DNA from: an uncultured bacterium | Lineage (GTDB): Bacteria > Nitrospirota > Thermodesulfovibrionia > Thermodesulfovibrionales > Dissulfurispiraceae | Length of the DNA: 64,000 nt | NCBI GenBank assembly: GCA_937949555.1 | Contig: CALEDV010000036.1 | Coordinates: 1 to 64,000, forward strand | Reading direction: 5' to 3' | Shown: positions 10,266 through 19,640 of the stretch, piece after piece | Layout: every line of letters begins with the position of its first letter | Position numbering within the stretch: position 1 is the stretch's first letter | Position numbers and translations under genes: made by a program | The notes under the pieces: generated by a model | The model's database searches: none | What the model saw: the letters and a program-made list of their open reading frames with translations, nothing else | Told to the model about the DNA's origin: nothing

Positions 10266-11483
10266 TCAAATTTTGGGCTTTCCATAAACCTCTGTCCCAT
10301 TGAACTTAGTAAGCTGAATGTATATAAGACTTTTTTCTTTGACATTAAAAGGCGGTTCTATGGAGGCCTTGATATAATTGTTAGTGGTGCCCTCAATCTT
10401 ATCTGGATATATCTTTTCTACAATTAAATCAGATACTTTACCAATTTGGCTCATTACAAATTGCTCCCTCTTATAGGCAGAAAGCCTTATTAGGGCCTCT
10501 GACCTCTTCTTTATATCATTAAAATTAGTACTCTGTCTCATTGAGGCGGCTAAGGTGCCTTTCCTTGGCGAAAAGGTAAAGACATGTATATATGAAAGGG
10601 GTAATTGCTGTAATAGATCAAGGGTCTCAGCAAACTCCCTCTGACCTTCAGTGGGAAATCCAACTATTATATCACAACCTATTGAAATATCAGGATAAAG
10701 TGCCTTTAGTTGTAAGACCTTTGATTGGTATTCAGCCCTGAGGTATGGCCTACCCATGTCTGTAAGGACCCTATCTGATCCGCTCTGAAGTGGTATGTGT
10801 AGGTGCTTACAGATCCTCTTGTCTCCAATAATATCAATTAGTTCTGTATCAATATGGTTGATCTCGATCGAACTTATCCTCAGCCTCGCTATAGTGGTGC
10901 CGTTCAGTATATGTCTTAATAGTCTTTTGAGGTCATATCCCTCGTATTCATAGGCCCCTATGTTTGTGCCTGTTAATACTATCTCATTGAACCCCTGTGT
11001 CTCATAGAACTGGATCTCGTTGATAACCTTATCAATAGAGACACTTTGTCCCTTCCCCCTTGATAGTGGTATAGTGCAATAGGTACATTCGTTGGCACAC
11101 CCCTCTTGTATCTTGATAATTGGCCTTGCCCTTGAGTGTATATGAGAGGTTATATTTGATGTTGAATCGAAATAATTTGGTATTAACTCTTTGTTATTAT
11201 TAGGTATTAACTGTAGTCTTTTGACCTCTGAGAGCTCTTTTATATGCAGCTGGCCGTAACAGCCTGTTACGATTATCTGTCCCTTTGTCTTGAGGGCCCT
11301 ATTGATGAGTTGTCTTGACTGATAGTCTGCCTTGGCAGTAACAGCACAGGTGTTGATTATACACAGGTCAGGGTCTTCATTTAGTCTTACGACCTGATGT
11401 TGCTTGAGTAGGGCCTCTTTTTCGATATACAGGCTCTCAGCCTGGTTCGTCCTGCAACCAAGGGTCAATATGGTTATCTTCAT
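10266..11483 (-). CDS. mtaB: tRNA threonylcarbamoyladenosine methylthiotransferase
   Basis: A 405-residue methylthiotransferase that converts t6A to ms2t6A at tRNA position 37. An N-terminal UPF0004 domain carries its three cluster Cys (LGCRTN, INTCAVT, VTGCYGQ); the radical SAM triad is EGCANECTYCTIP, and a C-terminal TRAM-like region follows. The GCRTNQAES start and CTIPLSRGK separate MtaB from MiaB. The ATG overlaps the miaB stop (ATGA), so the two form an operon. Two paralogous methylthiotransferases side by side is unusual but not unprecedented. Confidence 0.88.
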   Translation of the reverse strand: MKITILTLGCRTNQAESLYIEKEALLKQHQVVRLNEDPDLCIINTCAVTAKADYQSRQLINRALKTKGQIIVTGCYGQLHIKELSEVKRLQLIPNNNKELIPNYFDSTSNITSHIHSRARPIIKIQEGCANECTYCTIPLSRGKGQSVSIDKVINEIQFYETQGFNEIVLTGTNIGAYEYEGYDLKRLLRHILNGTTIARLRISSIEINHIDTELIDIIGDKRICKHLHIPLQSGSDRVLTDMGRPYLRAEYQSKVLQLKALYPDISIGCDIIVGFPTEGQREFAETLDLLQQLPLSYIHVFTFSPRKGTLAASMRQSTNFNDIKKRSEALIRLSAYKREQFVMSQIGKVSDLIVEKIYPDKIEGTTNNYIKASIEPPFNVKEKSLIYIQLTKFNGTEVYGKPKI

Positions 11484-12772
11484 GGCCTCTCAACATCAGC
11501 CTCGAGGGAGTGTCTGTTTGCCTTTTTAATTTGGATTTTTAAAATGCTGCCATAAGGTATTGAATTCTTGGAATTAACATAAACAATCTTATTTGTCCTT
11601 GTCCTCCCCATGAAGTCAAAACCTGCCCTATCGCTTGGGGATTCAATGAGGACCTCAAGATAGCTATCAATCAGTCTCTTGTTCTTCTTTTCAGTGATCT
11701 CATCCTGTAAGGTATTTATCTCTTGAAGCCTCCTGTCCTTTGTATCCTCATCTAATTGCTCAGGTAACCTTGAGGCTGCAGTGCCCGCTCTTGGTGAGTA
11801 TTTGAAGGTAAATAATCCATCAAATTCAATATCTTTTAATGCCTTTAGGGTAAGGTTATGATCCTCTTCAGTCTCACCAGGAAAGCCGGCTATAATGTCT
11901 GAGGTAATAGCTATATCAGGGCACCGGCCCCTGAGTCTTTGAATCTTTTCGAGGTACTCTTCGTAGGTGTATTTACGATTCATCAGTTGTAGTATCCTTG
12001 AAGAGCCTGACTGCAAGGGCAGGTGTATATGTTCACATAGTTTTTTTAATCTGCCGAAGGCCTCTATTAAATCATCTGACAGATCCTTTGGATGGGAGGT
12101 CATAAACCTTATCCTTTCAATACCCTCAATAGAATCTATATATCTCAAAAGCCCAGCAAAACTCACATCACCCTTGTAGGAATTTACATTTTGACCTAAT
12201 AGCATGACCTCTTTATAGCCTTTATTTGCTAACTCTTTGATTTCATTTATTATATCTTCACTCGCCCTACTCTTCTCCCTGCCCCTTGTAAAGGGCACAA
12301 TACAGTAGCTACAGAAATTGTTACAGCCATACATTATGTTGACCAGTGCCTTTAGGGTGTTTTTGCGTTTAGATCTGAAATTCAACTCTAATATTTGGGG
12401 GTTATCCTCAGTGATAATCTGGCTGTTTAGGGCATTGAGGTCTTTAAAGGCATGGATGTTTTGTGTGCCTACCACATAGTCTACATAGGGTGCCCTTTTT
12501 ATAATGGCCATACCCATTTGTTGGGCAATACATCCTGCTACTGCGATCTTTAAGGCAGGTCTCCTCTTTTTTAGGCCCTTGAAGCGACCAAGCTGACTGA
12601 AAAACTTATCCTCGGCCTTCTGCCTAATGCTACAGGTGTTAACAACAATAAGGTCGGCATCAACAACCTTATCGGTGTTTAAATAACCCTCTGACTCAAG
12701 GATACCTGCAATCCTCTCAGAGTCACGGTCGTTCATCTGACATCCAAAGGTTATTATGTGATACTTCTTGAT
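11480..12772 (-). CDS. miaB: tRNA-2-methylthio-N6-dimethylallyladenosine synthase, apparent ATC start
   Basis: MiaB adds the methylthio group to i6A37 of tRNA. The radical SAM motif is YGCNNFCSYCIVPFTRGRE, UPF0004 cysteines lie at 47 and about 81, and a TRAM domain ends the protein. The first in-frame ATG (12736) falls after the essential first UPF0004 cysteine, within GCQMND. Reading upstream restores KKYHIITFGCQMN, the normal MiaB beginning, before an in-frame TAG. No ATG, GTG or TTG exists in that stretch. The codon at the expected start is ATC (12772-12770), just after GGGGGGTAGGAG. I place the start there; a sequencing error for ATG is the main alternative. Confidence 0.85.
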   Translation of the reverse strand: MKKYHIITFGCQMNDRDSERIAGILESEGYLNTDKVVDADLIVVNTCSIRQKAEDKFFSQLGRFKGLKKRRPALKIAVAGCIAQQMGMAIIKRAPYVDYVVGTQNIHAFKDLNALNSQIITEDNPQILELNFRSKRKNTLKALVNIMYGCNNFCSYCIVPFTRGREKSRASEDIINEIKELANKGYKEVMLLGQNVNSYKGDVSFAGLLRYIDSIEGIERIRFMTSHPKDLSDDLIEAFGRLKKLCEHIHLPLQSGSSRILQLMNRKYTYEEYLEKIQRLRGRCPDIAITSDIIAGFPGETEEDHNLTLKALKDIEFDGLFTFKYSPRAGTAASRLPEQLDEDTKDRRLQEINTLQDEITEKKNKRLIDSYLEVLIESPSDRAGFDFMGRTRTNKIVYVNSKNSIPYGSILKIQIKKANRHSLEADVERP

Positions 12773-12823
12773 CTCCTACCCCCCTACCCTGTCTTGTTGT
12801 ATCTTGAATGTTGCCCTACTATA

Positions 12824-12829
12824 ATTATA
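12824..12829 (-). promoter_or_regulatory. probable -10 box of miaB-mtaB
   Basis: TATAAT on the minus strand, about 52 bases before the proposed miaB start, in the 91-base gap behind the peroxidase gene. No good -35 is visible. Confidence 0.35.
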
Positions 12830-12863
12830 ACTTATTGTTATTCAGAGGGTTACATTTGTAAAA

Positions 12864-13922
12864 TTAAGGTATCTCTGGATGTGTTATCTTGAGTTCTTCG
12901 CCTGTCAATGCCTCTATCAGAAAGGTCTTTAGATATGCCTTCTCAGTGGTCGTGAGATTAAGGGGCCTTAACGCCTTATTCCCCTCTCCACCACCTCTAT
13001 TGAAGAAATCTATTACCTCCTCAAGGCTTTGATAGTACCCATTGTGCATATATGGTGCAGTCTTAGATACTTCCCTTAAGGAAGGGGTCTTAAAGGCCTT
13101 CCAGTCTTTTTTATCTTTAGTTATCAGATATCTACCCAAATCTTCTTTAAGTAATTTGTAGTCTTTATAGCCATGGATCTTTGCAACAAACCTCCTGGTG
13201 ATAGCTATCTGTGGGTCTTCTATGTGCTCAGGCCTCTCAGGGACCCCGAGATGATGGAACTTATTGTCCATAAGGGCCTTGCCATAGTGGCACTTTATGC
13301 AACCTGCCTTACCAACAAAGAGTTCCATGCCCTTTTTTGCATCCTCTGATAGGGCATTTGTGTCACCTTTTAGATACCTATCCAAAGGGGCATTTCTTGA
13401 GATCAGGCTTTTCTGAAAGGCAGCCAAGGCCTTTGCAATACCTTTAAGGGATACCTCTTCGTTGAGTGCATCCTTAAAATCTCTATTATATTCAGGAACT
13501 TGTCTAATCTTCTCCTCAAGGTAATCTAGATTTAGATTCATCTCAAAGGATGACATTATGGGGAAAGGGGCCTGTTCTTCCAATGTCTTAGCCCTACCAT
13601 CCCAAAAAAAGTATCTGTGCAATACAGAGTTTATTACCGTAGGGGTGTTCCTCCAGTTCTTCGTTGTGGGATAACTTAGTGATATCTCCATACCATCGGT
13701 AAAGGCCATATCTGGTATGTGACAGGTAGCGCAACTCATTGTGCCATCACCTGATAGGCGACGGTCAAAGAAGAGTCTTTTGCCAAGTTCTATGGCTTTA
13801 TATCCTTTGTTATTTTCTGACAGGGGTAGTGAGTCTATAGGCTCAAGGGTTTTTGCCGCGGGATTACCTGTTAAAAGGATTATGAAACATAGGGTTACAA
13901 CTAATATGTTATTGCTTGACAT
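12864..13922 (-). CDS. diheme cytochrome c peroxidase (MauG/CcpA family)
   Basis: A 352-residue periplasmic protein with an N-terminal signal segment (about 1-23). Two c-type heme sites are present: C64-A-T-C67-H68 and C208-I-K-C211-H212. GKRLFFDRRLSGDGTMSCATCH and NWRNTPTVIN are typical of bacterial cytochrome c peroxidases, which reduce hydrogen peroxide with electrons from small cytochromes. A MauG-like oxidase role cannot be excluded. Its ATG lies inside the last codons of the selenoprotein-like dsbA gene (14-base overlap), so translation is probably coupled. Confidence 0.9.
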   Translation of the reverse strand: MSSNNILVVTLCFIILLTGNPAAKTLEPIDSLPLSENNKGYKAIELGKRLFFDRRLSGDGTMSCATCHIPDMAFTDGMEISLSYPTTKNWRNTPTVINSVLHRYFFWDGRAKTLEEQAPFPIMSSFEMNLNLDYLEEKIRQVPEYNRDFKDALNEEVSLKGIAKALAAFQKSLISRNAPLDRYLKGDTNALSEDAKKGMELFVGKAGCIKCHYGKALMDNKFHHLGVPERPEHIEDPQIAITRRFVAKIHGYKDYKLLKEDLGRYLITKDKKDWKAFKTPSLREVSKTAPYMHNGYYQSLEEVIDFFNRGGGEGNKALRPLNLTTTEKAYLKTFLIEALTGEELKITHPEIP

Positions 13923-14514
13923 TCCTTAACTCCTCATCAATGATCCTTTTGTAATAATCATAGGGTCTGTTGCCTACTATCTTAATCCCGTTAATAAAAA
14001 TTGTAGGAGTATTATAAAGGTCTAATGATTGGGCAAGCTTCAGGTCCTTTTCTATTAATGGAGCAAACTTTTTCTTGTCCATGGCCTCTTTAAACCTTTG
14101 CATATCCAACCCTATCTCAGTGGCATACTGCTCTAAACTCCTTCTATCAAGCCTTGGAGACCTCTTTAGTAGTAACTCGTGCATCTCCCAGAATTTGCCT
14201 TGCTCATGGGCAGCTAAGGCAGCTTCTGAGGAAATAAAGGCAAAGTCTCTGTATTTATAAGGATAATGCTTTATAACGAGCCTTACTTTCCCCTTGTACT
14301 CCCTCATAATCTTCTGGATGGCAGGACCGACACCCACACAATGGGGTCATTGATAATCAAGAAACTTTATAATCCTAATAGGTGCATTCTCAGGCCCCTG
14401 ATAGGGGGAGTTGTCCACAGGCACAGAGACACGATGCTCAGCGCCTAAAGAATGGAATAAGGGAAGTAGCAAGCTTAAGGCGATAATAAATATACTGGAA
14501 ATGAGCTTTCTCAT
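13909..14514 (-). CDS. exported DsbA-like thioredoxin-fold protein, probable selenoprotein (in-frame TGA)
   Basis: Reading from the ATG at 14514 through one TGA gives a 201-residue protein. Residues 1-25 form a signal peptide; a thioredoxin/DsbA fold follows. The TGA is codon 56 (14349-14347), inside FLDYQ-TGA-PHC, exactly where family members have the first Cys of the CPxC active site, giving UPHC. Downstream the protein continues normally with LVIKHYPYKYRDFAF, FWEMHELL and the cis-Pro loop YNTPTIFING. A stop-flanked pseudogene is less likely because both halves are otherwise intact. A GGUC-containing hairpin can be drawn just after the TGA but its pairing is weak. AGGA lies 10 bases before the start. 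The role would be a periplasmic thiol/selenol oxidoreductase. Confidence 0.8.
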
Positions 14515-14535
14515 CGTTACATTATCCTGAGTTAA

Positions 14536-15444
14536 TTATATTTCGAGGGCCACTTTGTCTCTACCTGCATTCTTTGCCTTATAAAGGGCACAATCAGCCA
14601 ATTTTATCAACTCTTCTGCCTCTTCCATACCTGAATTCATCTGCGCTACCCCAGCGCTGATAGTCACCTTGACCCCGATTCCCTTGTGTTCAATCTTATT
14701 ATCTCCTATTGCCTTTCTTATCCTTTCGGCCACAAATAGGGCAGATGTACAGTTTGTATCAGGCAATATGCAACAGTATTCCTCGCCACCATATCTACCA
14801 ATTACATCAATATCCCTTAGGTTATCTCTACCAATAGCGGCAACTGTCTTTATTATCAAATCCCCAAAGATATGCCCATAGGTGTCGTTTATCTCTTTAA
14901 AGTGGTCAATGTCAAATAATATCAAGGAAAGGGGTCTACAATGCCTCCTGTGTCTCTCCCACTCCTCTTGAAGCCTCTCCTCAAGGTACCTACGGTTGTA
15001 TAGGCCCGTAAGCATATCGGTCCTTGACATATTCAAGAGCTTCATTTGATATAAAACCAGTTCGGTCATATCATACACAGTAATACAAATGCCTGTTATT
15101 GCACCATCTTCACCCCTTATAGGGAACATAGAGCAGCTCTGTTGCATGTGCTCAACGGGATTGTTTGCAAAGGCACTTATAGGTTTAAAGGGGAAGAGGT
15201 ATTGGTGGAGTTTCTGAGATATAAACACAAAATTACCAAAGGATAGGATAGACCTACAGTTTCTTATGAATTGTGGGTTTCTGAGATTTGGATAAACATC
15301 AAATATGTTTTTACCTAAGATAGATGCCCTCTCGACCCCACTGTGTATCTCCATCCACCTGTTCCAGTACTGGATAGAATACTCGGTGTCAATGACCGTA
15401 ATGCCACAGTTAATGGTGTCAGCTATTTGCATTCCTAAAGACAC
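14536..15444 (-). CDS. PAS-GGDEF diguanylate cyclase
   Basis: A 302-residue protein: an N-terminal PAS domain (about 8-130, with VIDTEYSIQYWN), then a GGDEF domain (about 135-300) with TDMLTGLYNRR, FDIDHFKEINDTYGH and the active-site variant GGEEY. RxxD five residues before GGEEY is the product-inhibition I-site, so feedback control by c-di-GMP is likely. There is no membrane segment, so it is cytoplasmic. The frame begins at GTG (15444); an ATG four codons later is an alternative. It lies between cheC and the DsbA-like gene in one minus-strand operon. Confidence 0.88.
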   Translation of the reverse strand: MSLGMQIADTINCGITVIDTEYSIQYWNRWMEIHSGVERASILGKNIFDVYPNLRNPQFIRNCRSILSFGNFVFISQKLHQYLFPFKPISAFANNPVEHMQQSCSMFPIRGEDGAITGICITVYDMTELVLYQMKLLNMSRTDMLTGLYNRRYLEERLQEEWERHRRHCRPLSLILFDIDHFKEINDTYGHIFGDLIIKTVAAIGRDNLRDIDVIGRYGGEEYCCILPDTNCTSALFVAERIRKAIGDNKIEHKGIGVKVTISAGVAQMNSGMEEAEELIKLADCALYKAKNAGRDKVALEI

Positions 15445-15459
15445 AGATAGTGACTCCTA

Positions 15460-16098
15460 TCATACATAGTTACTTATAAACAGACCTATTGAGTCCTTCA
15501 ACCAATTTATAGAGTCATAACTGTTTACCAAAAACAAAAAGCCATTGACATCCTTAGACTCAAAATGAAAGACCGTCTTAAGCATTATCACATAACTATT
15601 TGGTTTAAATAACTCATCGGAGACCTTTTCTGGGCTGTAGTAACCACCTATATAACGAGGCGGCATGTATATCACATTATCAGAGAGCACCTCTGCCAAT
15701 TTACTCACACAGGCCCCTATGATAATATTGCCAATTTCAATGAGGGTCTCCTGGGCAAGTTGGTCCACGGAATAGTCATCGAGTTTTAATAGATCACTAT
15801 GGCCGAGCAAGGAGAGTATCTCTTCAGAGTTTTCATAGGACATGACTAAAAAGGCAATCCCCCTTATCTTGCCAATGTAGTACTGCTCCACAATGTTGAT
15901 ACCCGTTGATGAGTTTAGTTCCTTTTCAATGTATGAGGATATCTCATTTGGGTTCATAAGATTGATAACAGGCACATTCAAAAATACATACATACCCAAA
16001 ACATCTGCCAGGGACGCAGCAGCATTACCAAAGGCGAGGTTGATTATCTCCCTAAGGGCATCTTTCTCAAAGTCCGTCAGTTCGATATTCTTATCCAT
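15460..16098 (-). CDS. CheC-type chemotaxis phosphatase
   Basis: A 212-residue protein with two copies of the CheC/CheX phosphatase motif ExxN: E17-x2-N20 in LREIINLAFGNAA and a second in LIEIGNIIIGACVSKLAEVLS. The family dephosphorylates CheY-P-like receivers. It overlaps the small response regulator upstream by 8 bases, suggesting that the regulator is its substrate. CheX or a FliY-like adaptor are alternatives. Confidence 0.8.
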   Translation of the reverse strand: MDKNIELTDFEKDALREIINLAFGNAAASLADVLGMYVFLNVPVINLMNPNEISSYIEKELNSSTGINIVEQYYIGKIRGIAFLVMSYENSEEILSLLGHSDLLKLDDYSVDQLAQETLIEIGNIIIGACVSKLAEVLSDNVIYMPPRYIGGYYSPEKVSDELFKPNSYVIMLKTVFHFESKDVNGFLFLVNSYDSINWLKDSIGLFISNYV

Positions 16099-16483
16099 AA
16101 AGGTCTCGTGATTTACTTAAAATCTCTTCAGCCTTCTTCAAGGCATCGATTACCTCCTCTTTGATAGGAGGCTTTTTCAGGGCCATGAAGGCGCCTAAGG
16201 ACATAACCCTCTCTGTAGTCTTTTTCTGTATGTCTGCAGTGAGTATTATCACAATTGCCCTTTCGTCTATCTTTCTTATCTCCTCTAAGGTCTTAAAACC
16301 ATCCATCACTGGCATAGTGAGGTCTAAGAGGGTAATGTCGGGGTGTATCTCCCTGTATTTTGCAAGGCCTGATGCGCCATCGGCTGCTTCATAAATATCA
16401 AACTTATCTAAATTTGATATACATTTCTTCACTGCCATACGGGCAAGCAGCGAGTCGTCTATCAACAACAATCTTAACTTCAT
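16091..16483 (-). CDS. single-domain response regulator (CheY-like)
   Basis: About 130 residues of receiver domain only: acidic pair D9-D10, phosphoacceptor D54 (LLDLTMPVMDG), T82 and K103/K104. I use the ATG at 16483, which has GAGGAGG nine bases upstream, rather than six extra in-frame codons. It is the first gene of an operon with CheC phosphatase, diguanylate cyclase, the selenoprotein-like DsbA and the diheme peroxidase. The cognate kinase is not in the window. Confidence 0.85.
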   Translation of the reverse strand: MKLRLLLIDDSLLARMAVKKCISNLDKFDIYEAADGASGLAKYREIHPDITLLDLTMPVMDGFKTLEEIRKIDERAIVIILTADIQKKTTERVMSLGAFMALKKPPIKEEVIDALKKAEEILSKSRDLYG

Positions 16484-16590
16484 TAAATATAACCTCCTCA
16501 TTTTGTAAGAAAGAAGACCTATTTCGTTGAAGATTTTAACAGATACAGGCTTATAAATAAAAGCCCCTCTTTGTAAATATCTCCCAAAAG

Positions 16591-16792
16591 CCCAATTGCC
16601 AACAGGAATTTATACAAAGAAAGGAGAGTATGCCTCAAAGGCCTTTATACTGCGACAAAGAGCCCACCTAATTTTTAGGTTGCTTCAGGTCAACCGAGGG
16701 TCAATACATCTGCATAGTTTTTTAGAGGACGAGAGGTCTTACAAAGAGGTGTCACAATAAGGCCTTTTCAGCCTTTTTCTATCGGCAATCTT
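16591..16792 (-). repeat. ~200-bp foldback element, copy C (inverted)
   Basis: On the minus strand it begins ATTGCCGATAG and ends CCTGTTGGCAATTGGG. The inside matches copy B closely, including GACACCTC.TTGTAAGACCTC, a block near ATGCAGA.GTATT and GCA.TATAAAGGC..TTGAGGCATAC. It sits in the 550-base gap between the response regulator operon and the chemoreceptor. Nothing else recognisable is seen in 16484-17035. Confidence 0.72.
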
Positions 16793-17035
16793 GGAAGATG
16801 TCATAGGATAACACAAATCGCTACATTCAGGTTTTTTTAGGTCTATTTGAGACTTGATCCAATCTTAAATCCTGACCAGTCTTGGCTCAAAACACACCAA
16901 AGTATTTCCTATAAATGATTATTTATTAAGAAGTTATGCCTATTAAATTAAAAAAAGGTTTAGGAGTGGCTTTAACTTATTGATGCCTATATAACCCTAA
17001 CTCGCCCTCCTTTATTGTAGGCCTCTAACAAAAAC

Positions 17036-19300
17036 CTACCTCTTGCACTCCCTCTTTATACCATCGAGCAGGCTTACGATCTGGTCTGATAGATCCTCTA
17101 TCTCTTTGTAAATCTTTTCAGCCTTCGCCTTGTCTCCCGAATAATAGGCCCTTAATGCCTCCTTACCCAATTCGTGTATCTTTGCATGAGGCTCATCAAT
17201 CCTTTTATAACTTGGTAGGGTGCCACAGGATTCACGACCCTCACTGTCGTACCACTTACCAAACCTGCAGCCATGATGATCTGGCAACTGTGAAGGGTCA
17301 AGCTGCATCTCACCCTTGAGACAGGCGCCTATCTTATTTACAAAGACCCTATGATCTGTCTTTGCCACATCAAGTATCATAAATTCGCTGCCCTTAGACT
17401 TAAATCCCAAGGTAGAGGTTCTCAGTTCTTCAGCTACCTTTACAAGGGTAGTGACCTCATGCATCACATCACTGGACATCTTTTCTACATCCTTTGATAT
17501 GTTTTGGGTCCTGTCAATACTCTTGGCGACCTGCTCTGCAGCCGCAGACTGCTCATCTACCGCCGTTGCTATCTGCGTTATCTGGTCTTTGACCTTTACC
17601 ACAGCATCAACTATCTGATTAAGAGAATCCCCAACCTTTCTTATGTATTCCGTTGCCTTGTTTACATCCTCAGAGGACTCTGTCATTGTATGGGCTGTTG
17701 TGACAGATTCTGACTGGATAGCCTCAATCTTGTTTGATATCTCAACAGTTGCCTTTATGGTCTTTTCAGCAAGTTTTCTCACCTCATCGGCAACCACTGC
17801 AAACCCCCTCCCCTGTTCCCCTGCCCTGGCTGCCTCAATGGCGGCATTAAGGGCCAATAGGTTTGTCTGATCTGCAATGTCTTTGATTACGGTGATAATG
17901 TCACCAATCTCTGAGGCCCTCTTGTTTAACTTATCAACCATAGATGAGAGCTCTACCGTTGATGTATAAACCTTGTTTACGGTGTTTACGGCACCGTCGG
18001 CTATTTCTTTGCCCTCATAGGCTGTCTTCATCGCCTCCTCTGATGTATCTGCTGCCACAGAGGCGTTTCTTGCTATGTCTGTTATGGTCTGGCTCATCTC
18101 CTCTGCTGCAGTGGCAATCTGATGGGCTTGCATGGATTGCTCCTTTGACCCTTCAGCGGTCCTTTGTGACCTTACTTTTAGTGTATCAACTGCATTTACA
18201 ACGCTATTTGAAGATGAAAGTATCTCATTGATGAGTTTGTTGAAAGAGTCAATCAACTTGTTTGTCTTCATTGCAAGGACACCGATCTCATCTTTGTCTT
18301 TATAGTGGGGGATGGTTACCCTCAAATCACCCTCAGCCACCTTGTCAATGCCCTCTATAATAGTCAACAGATACTTAACTACGCCTGTGACTATGAGTAT
18401 TACACCCACAATTATCACTGCTGAGACCCCTAAGGTTACAAAGATGAGTGTTGTAACAAGCCTTGCTATGCTATCTTCAGTGCCTTTCATAGATATCAAC
18501 CCAGCCATGACGCCCTTTGTCTCACCCTTAGGGTCAATCATTGGCACATAGCTAATGCTGTATCTCTGATTATTCAAGGTAATTCTATCAAAAAAGGCCT
18601 CCTTGGGTTTTAACCTTTTGATTATCTCATCAGACAATATAAGGCCATTGCCCTCACTTAGAGTTGATACATTGACCTTATTGCCAGAGAAGAATATAAC
18701 ATCCACATCAGCTATATCCTTTAGATAATTGGCTGTATCCTCTCTGAAATAACTACCCACTTTTAGGGTTCCCACAATCCTGCCCTTTGACCTCAAAGGG
18801 TACACGGCATCGTATGCCATCTCGCTGGTAGTAGGTGATATATCAAGCCCAGATGTAGGTTCTCCAGAAAGGGCCTTCTGGATCATCTCCAGTTTTGACT
18901 TGTCATCACCCTTTTTTTGAGGGTTATGGCCTCTCATGATCACAATACCCTGTTCATCGGTTACCTCAATGGTTCTAACCGTTGAATCCTTTTCATGGAG
19001 GGCCTTGAATTCAGTGACCATTAGTCTCTCAAGGGTCGCTATGTCCTTTTTGCCTACAGCATCTGCAATATCCTCCCGTCTTGAGAGCATATCAGTGTAA
19101 GTCAGTATCTTGTTTTTAATAGTCTCCCGTAGCTCTATGAGTGTATTTGTCGCTGTCTCTGCCTGTGCATTGAACCTTTCTAAAAGGGCTGATCTCATGG
19201 ATATATAGGCTACAATCGAGACCAGGGTTGCTGTGATTAATACAGTTAAGACCGTACCAATAATGAGTTTTTTCTTGATGCTTAGATCCCCAATCTTCAT
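17036..19300 (-). CDS. methyl-accepting chemotaxis protein with C-terminal zinc-binding (CZB) domain
   Basis: A 754-residue chemoreceptor. The order is TM1 (about 12-33), a periplasmic Cache-like sensor (about 40-275), TM2 (281-308), HAMP (309-361) and the signalling coiled coil with its conserved tip at 464-514 ([35 protein letters not shown]). A CZB domain (about 646-743) carries H650, [11 protein letters not shown] (674-684) and H705. CZB domains bind zinc and can sense hypochlorous acid or zinc in some receptors. The ligand of the Cache domain is unknown. The gene is monocistronic with its own promoter. Confidence 0.93.
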   Translation of the reverse strand: MKIGDLSIKKKLIIGTVLTVLITATLVSIVAYISMRSALLERFNAQAETATNTLIELRETIKNKILTYTDMLSRREDIADAVGKKDIATLERLMVTEFKALHEKDSTVRTIEVTDEQGIVIMRGHNPQKKGDDKSKLEMIQKALSGEPTSGLDISPTTSEMAYDAVYPLRSKGRIVGTLKVGSYFREDTANYLKDIADVDVIFFSGNKVNVSTLSEGNGLILSDEIIKRLKPKEAFFDRITLNNQRYSISYVPMIDPKGETKGVMAGLISMKGTEDSIARLVTTLIFVTLGVSAVIIVGVILIVTGVVKYLLTIIEGIDKVAEGDLRVTIPHYKDKDEIGVLAMKTNKLIDSFNKLINEILSSSNSVVNAVDTLKVRSQRTAEGSKEQSMQAHQIATAAEEMSQTITDIARNASVAADTSEEAMKTAYEGKEIADGAVNTVNKVYTSTVELSSMVDKLNKRASEIGDIITVIKDIADQTNLLALNAAIEAARAGEQGRGFAVVADEVRKLAEKTIKATVEISNKIEAIQSESVTTAHTMTESSEDVNKATEYIRKVGDSLNQIVDAVVKVKDQITQIATAVDEQSAAAEQVAKSIDRTQNISKDVEKMSSDVMHEVTTLVKVAEELRTSTLGFKSKGSEFMILDVAKTDHRVFVNKIGACLKGEMQLDPSQLPDHHGCRFGKWYDSEGRESCGTLPSYKRIDEPHAKIHELGKEALRAYYSGDKAKAEKIYKEIEDLSDQIVSLLDGIKRECKR

Positions 19301-19363
19301 AACTAATCCCCCTTAAAGTTATCAAAATTTGCAAATTACACTCTGTGTTTTTTTAAGAACACC

Positions 19364-19393
19364 ATTATATATCACAACAAAAAAAAATGTAAC
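19364..19393 (-). promoter_or_regulatory. probable sigma70-type promoter of the chemoreceptor
   Basis: The minus strand shows GTTACA (19393-19388), an 18-base spacer, and TATAAT (19369-19364), about 64 bases before the ATG. AAGGGGG precedes the ATG by about 8 bases. No flagellar sigma28 consensus is visible. Confidence 0.5.
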
Positions 19394-19484
19394 CCCCCTA
19401 AAACCCCTGACCTGCAGCCAGTTTTTTTGAATAATAAAAGCAGGAATGTATAAGTAAAGAACTAAAGAAAGGGGTGCAAGAGAT

Positions 19485-19640
19485 GAAGAGGAGGCAGGAA
19501 TCCAAACCAAGCGGCTTTGTCATTCCTGCGGAGGCAGGAATCCATATTCCTTAGTCTTCTGGATTCCCCTTTACAGGGGAATGACAGCAAAGGGCAATCA
19601 CTTGTGAATCTTGTCATTCCTGCGGAGGCAGGAATCCATA
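19485..19640. repeat. GTCATTCCTGCGGAGGCAGGAATCCA palindromic repeats Confidence 0.
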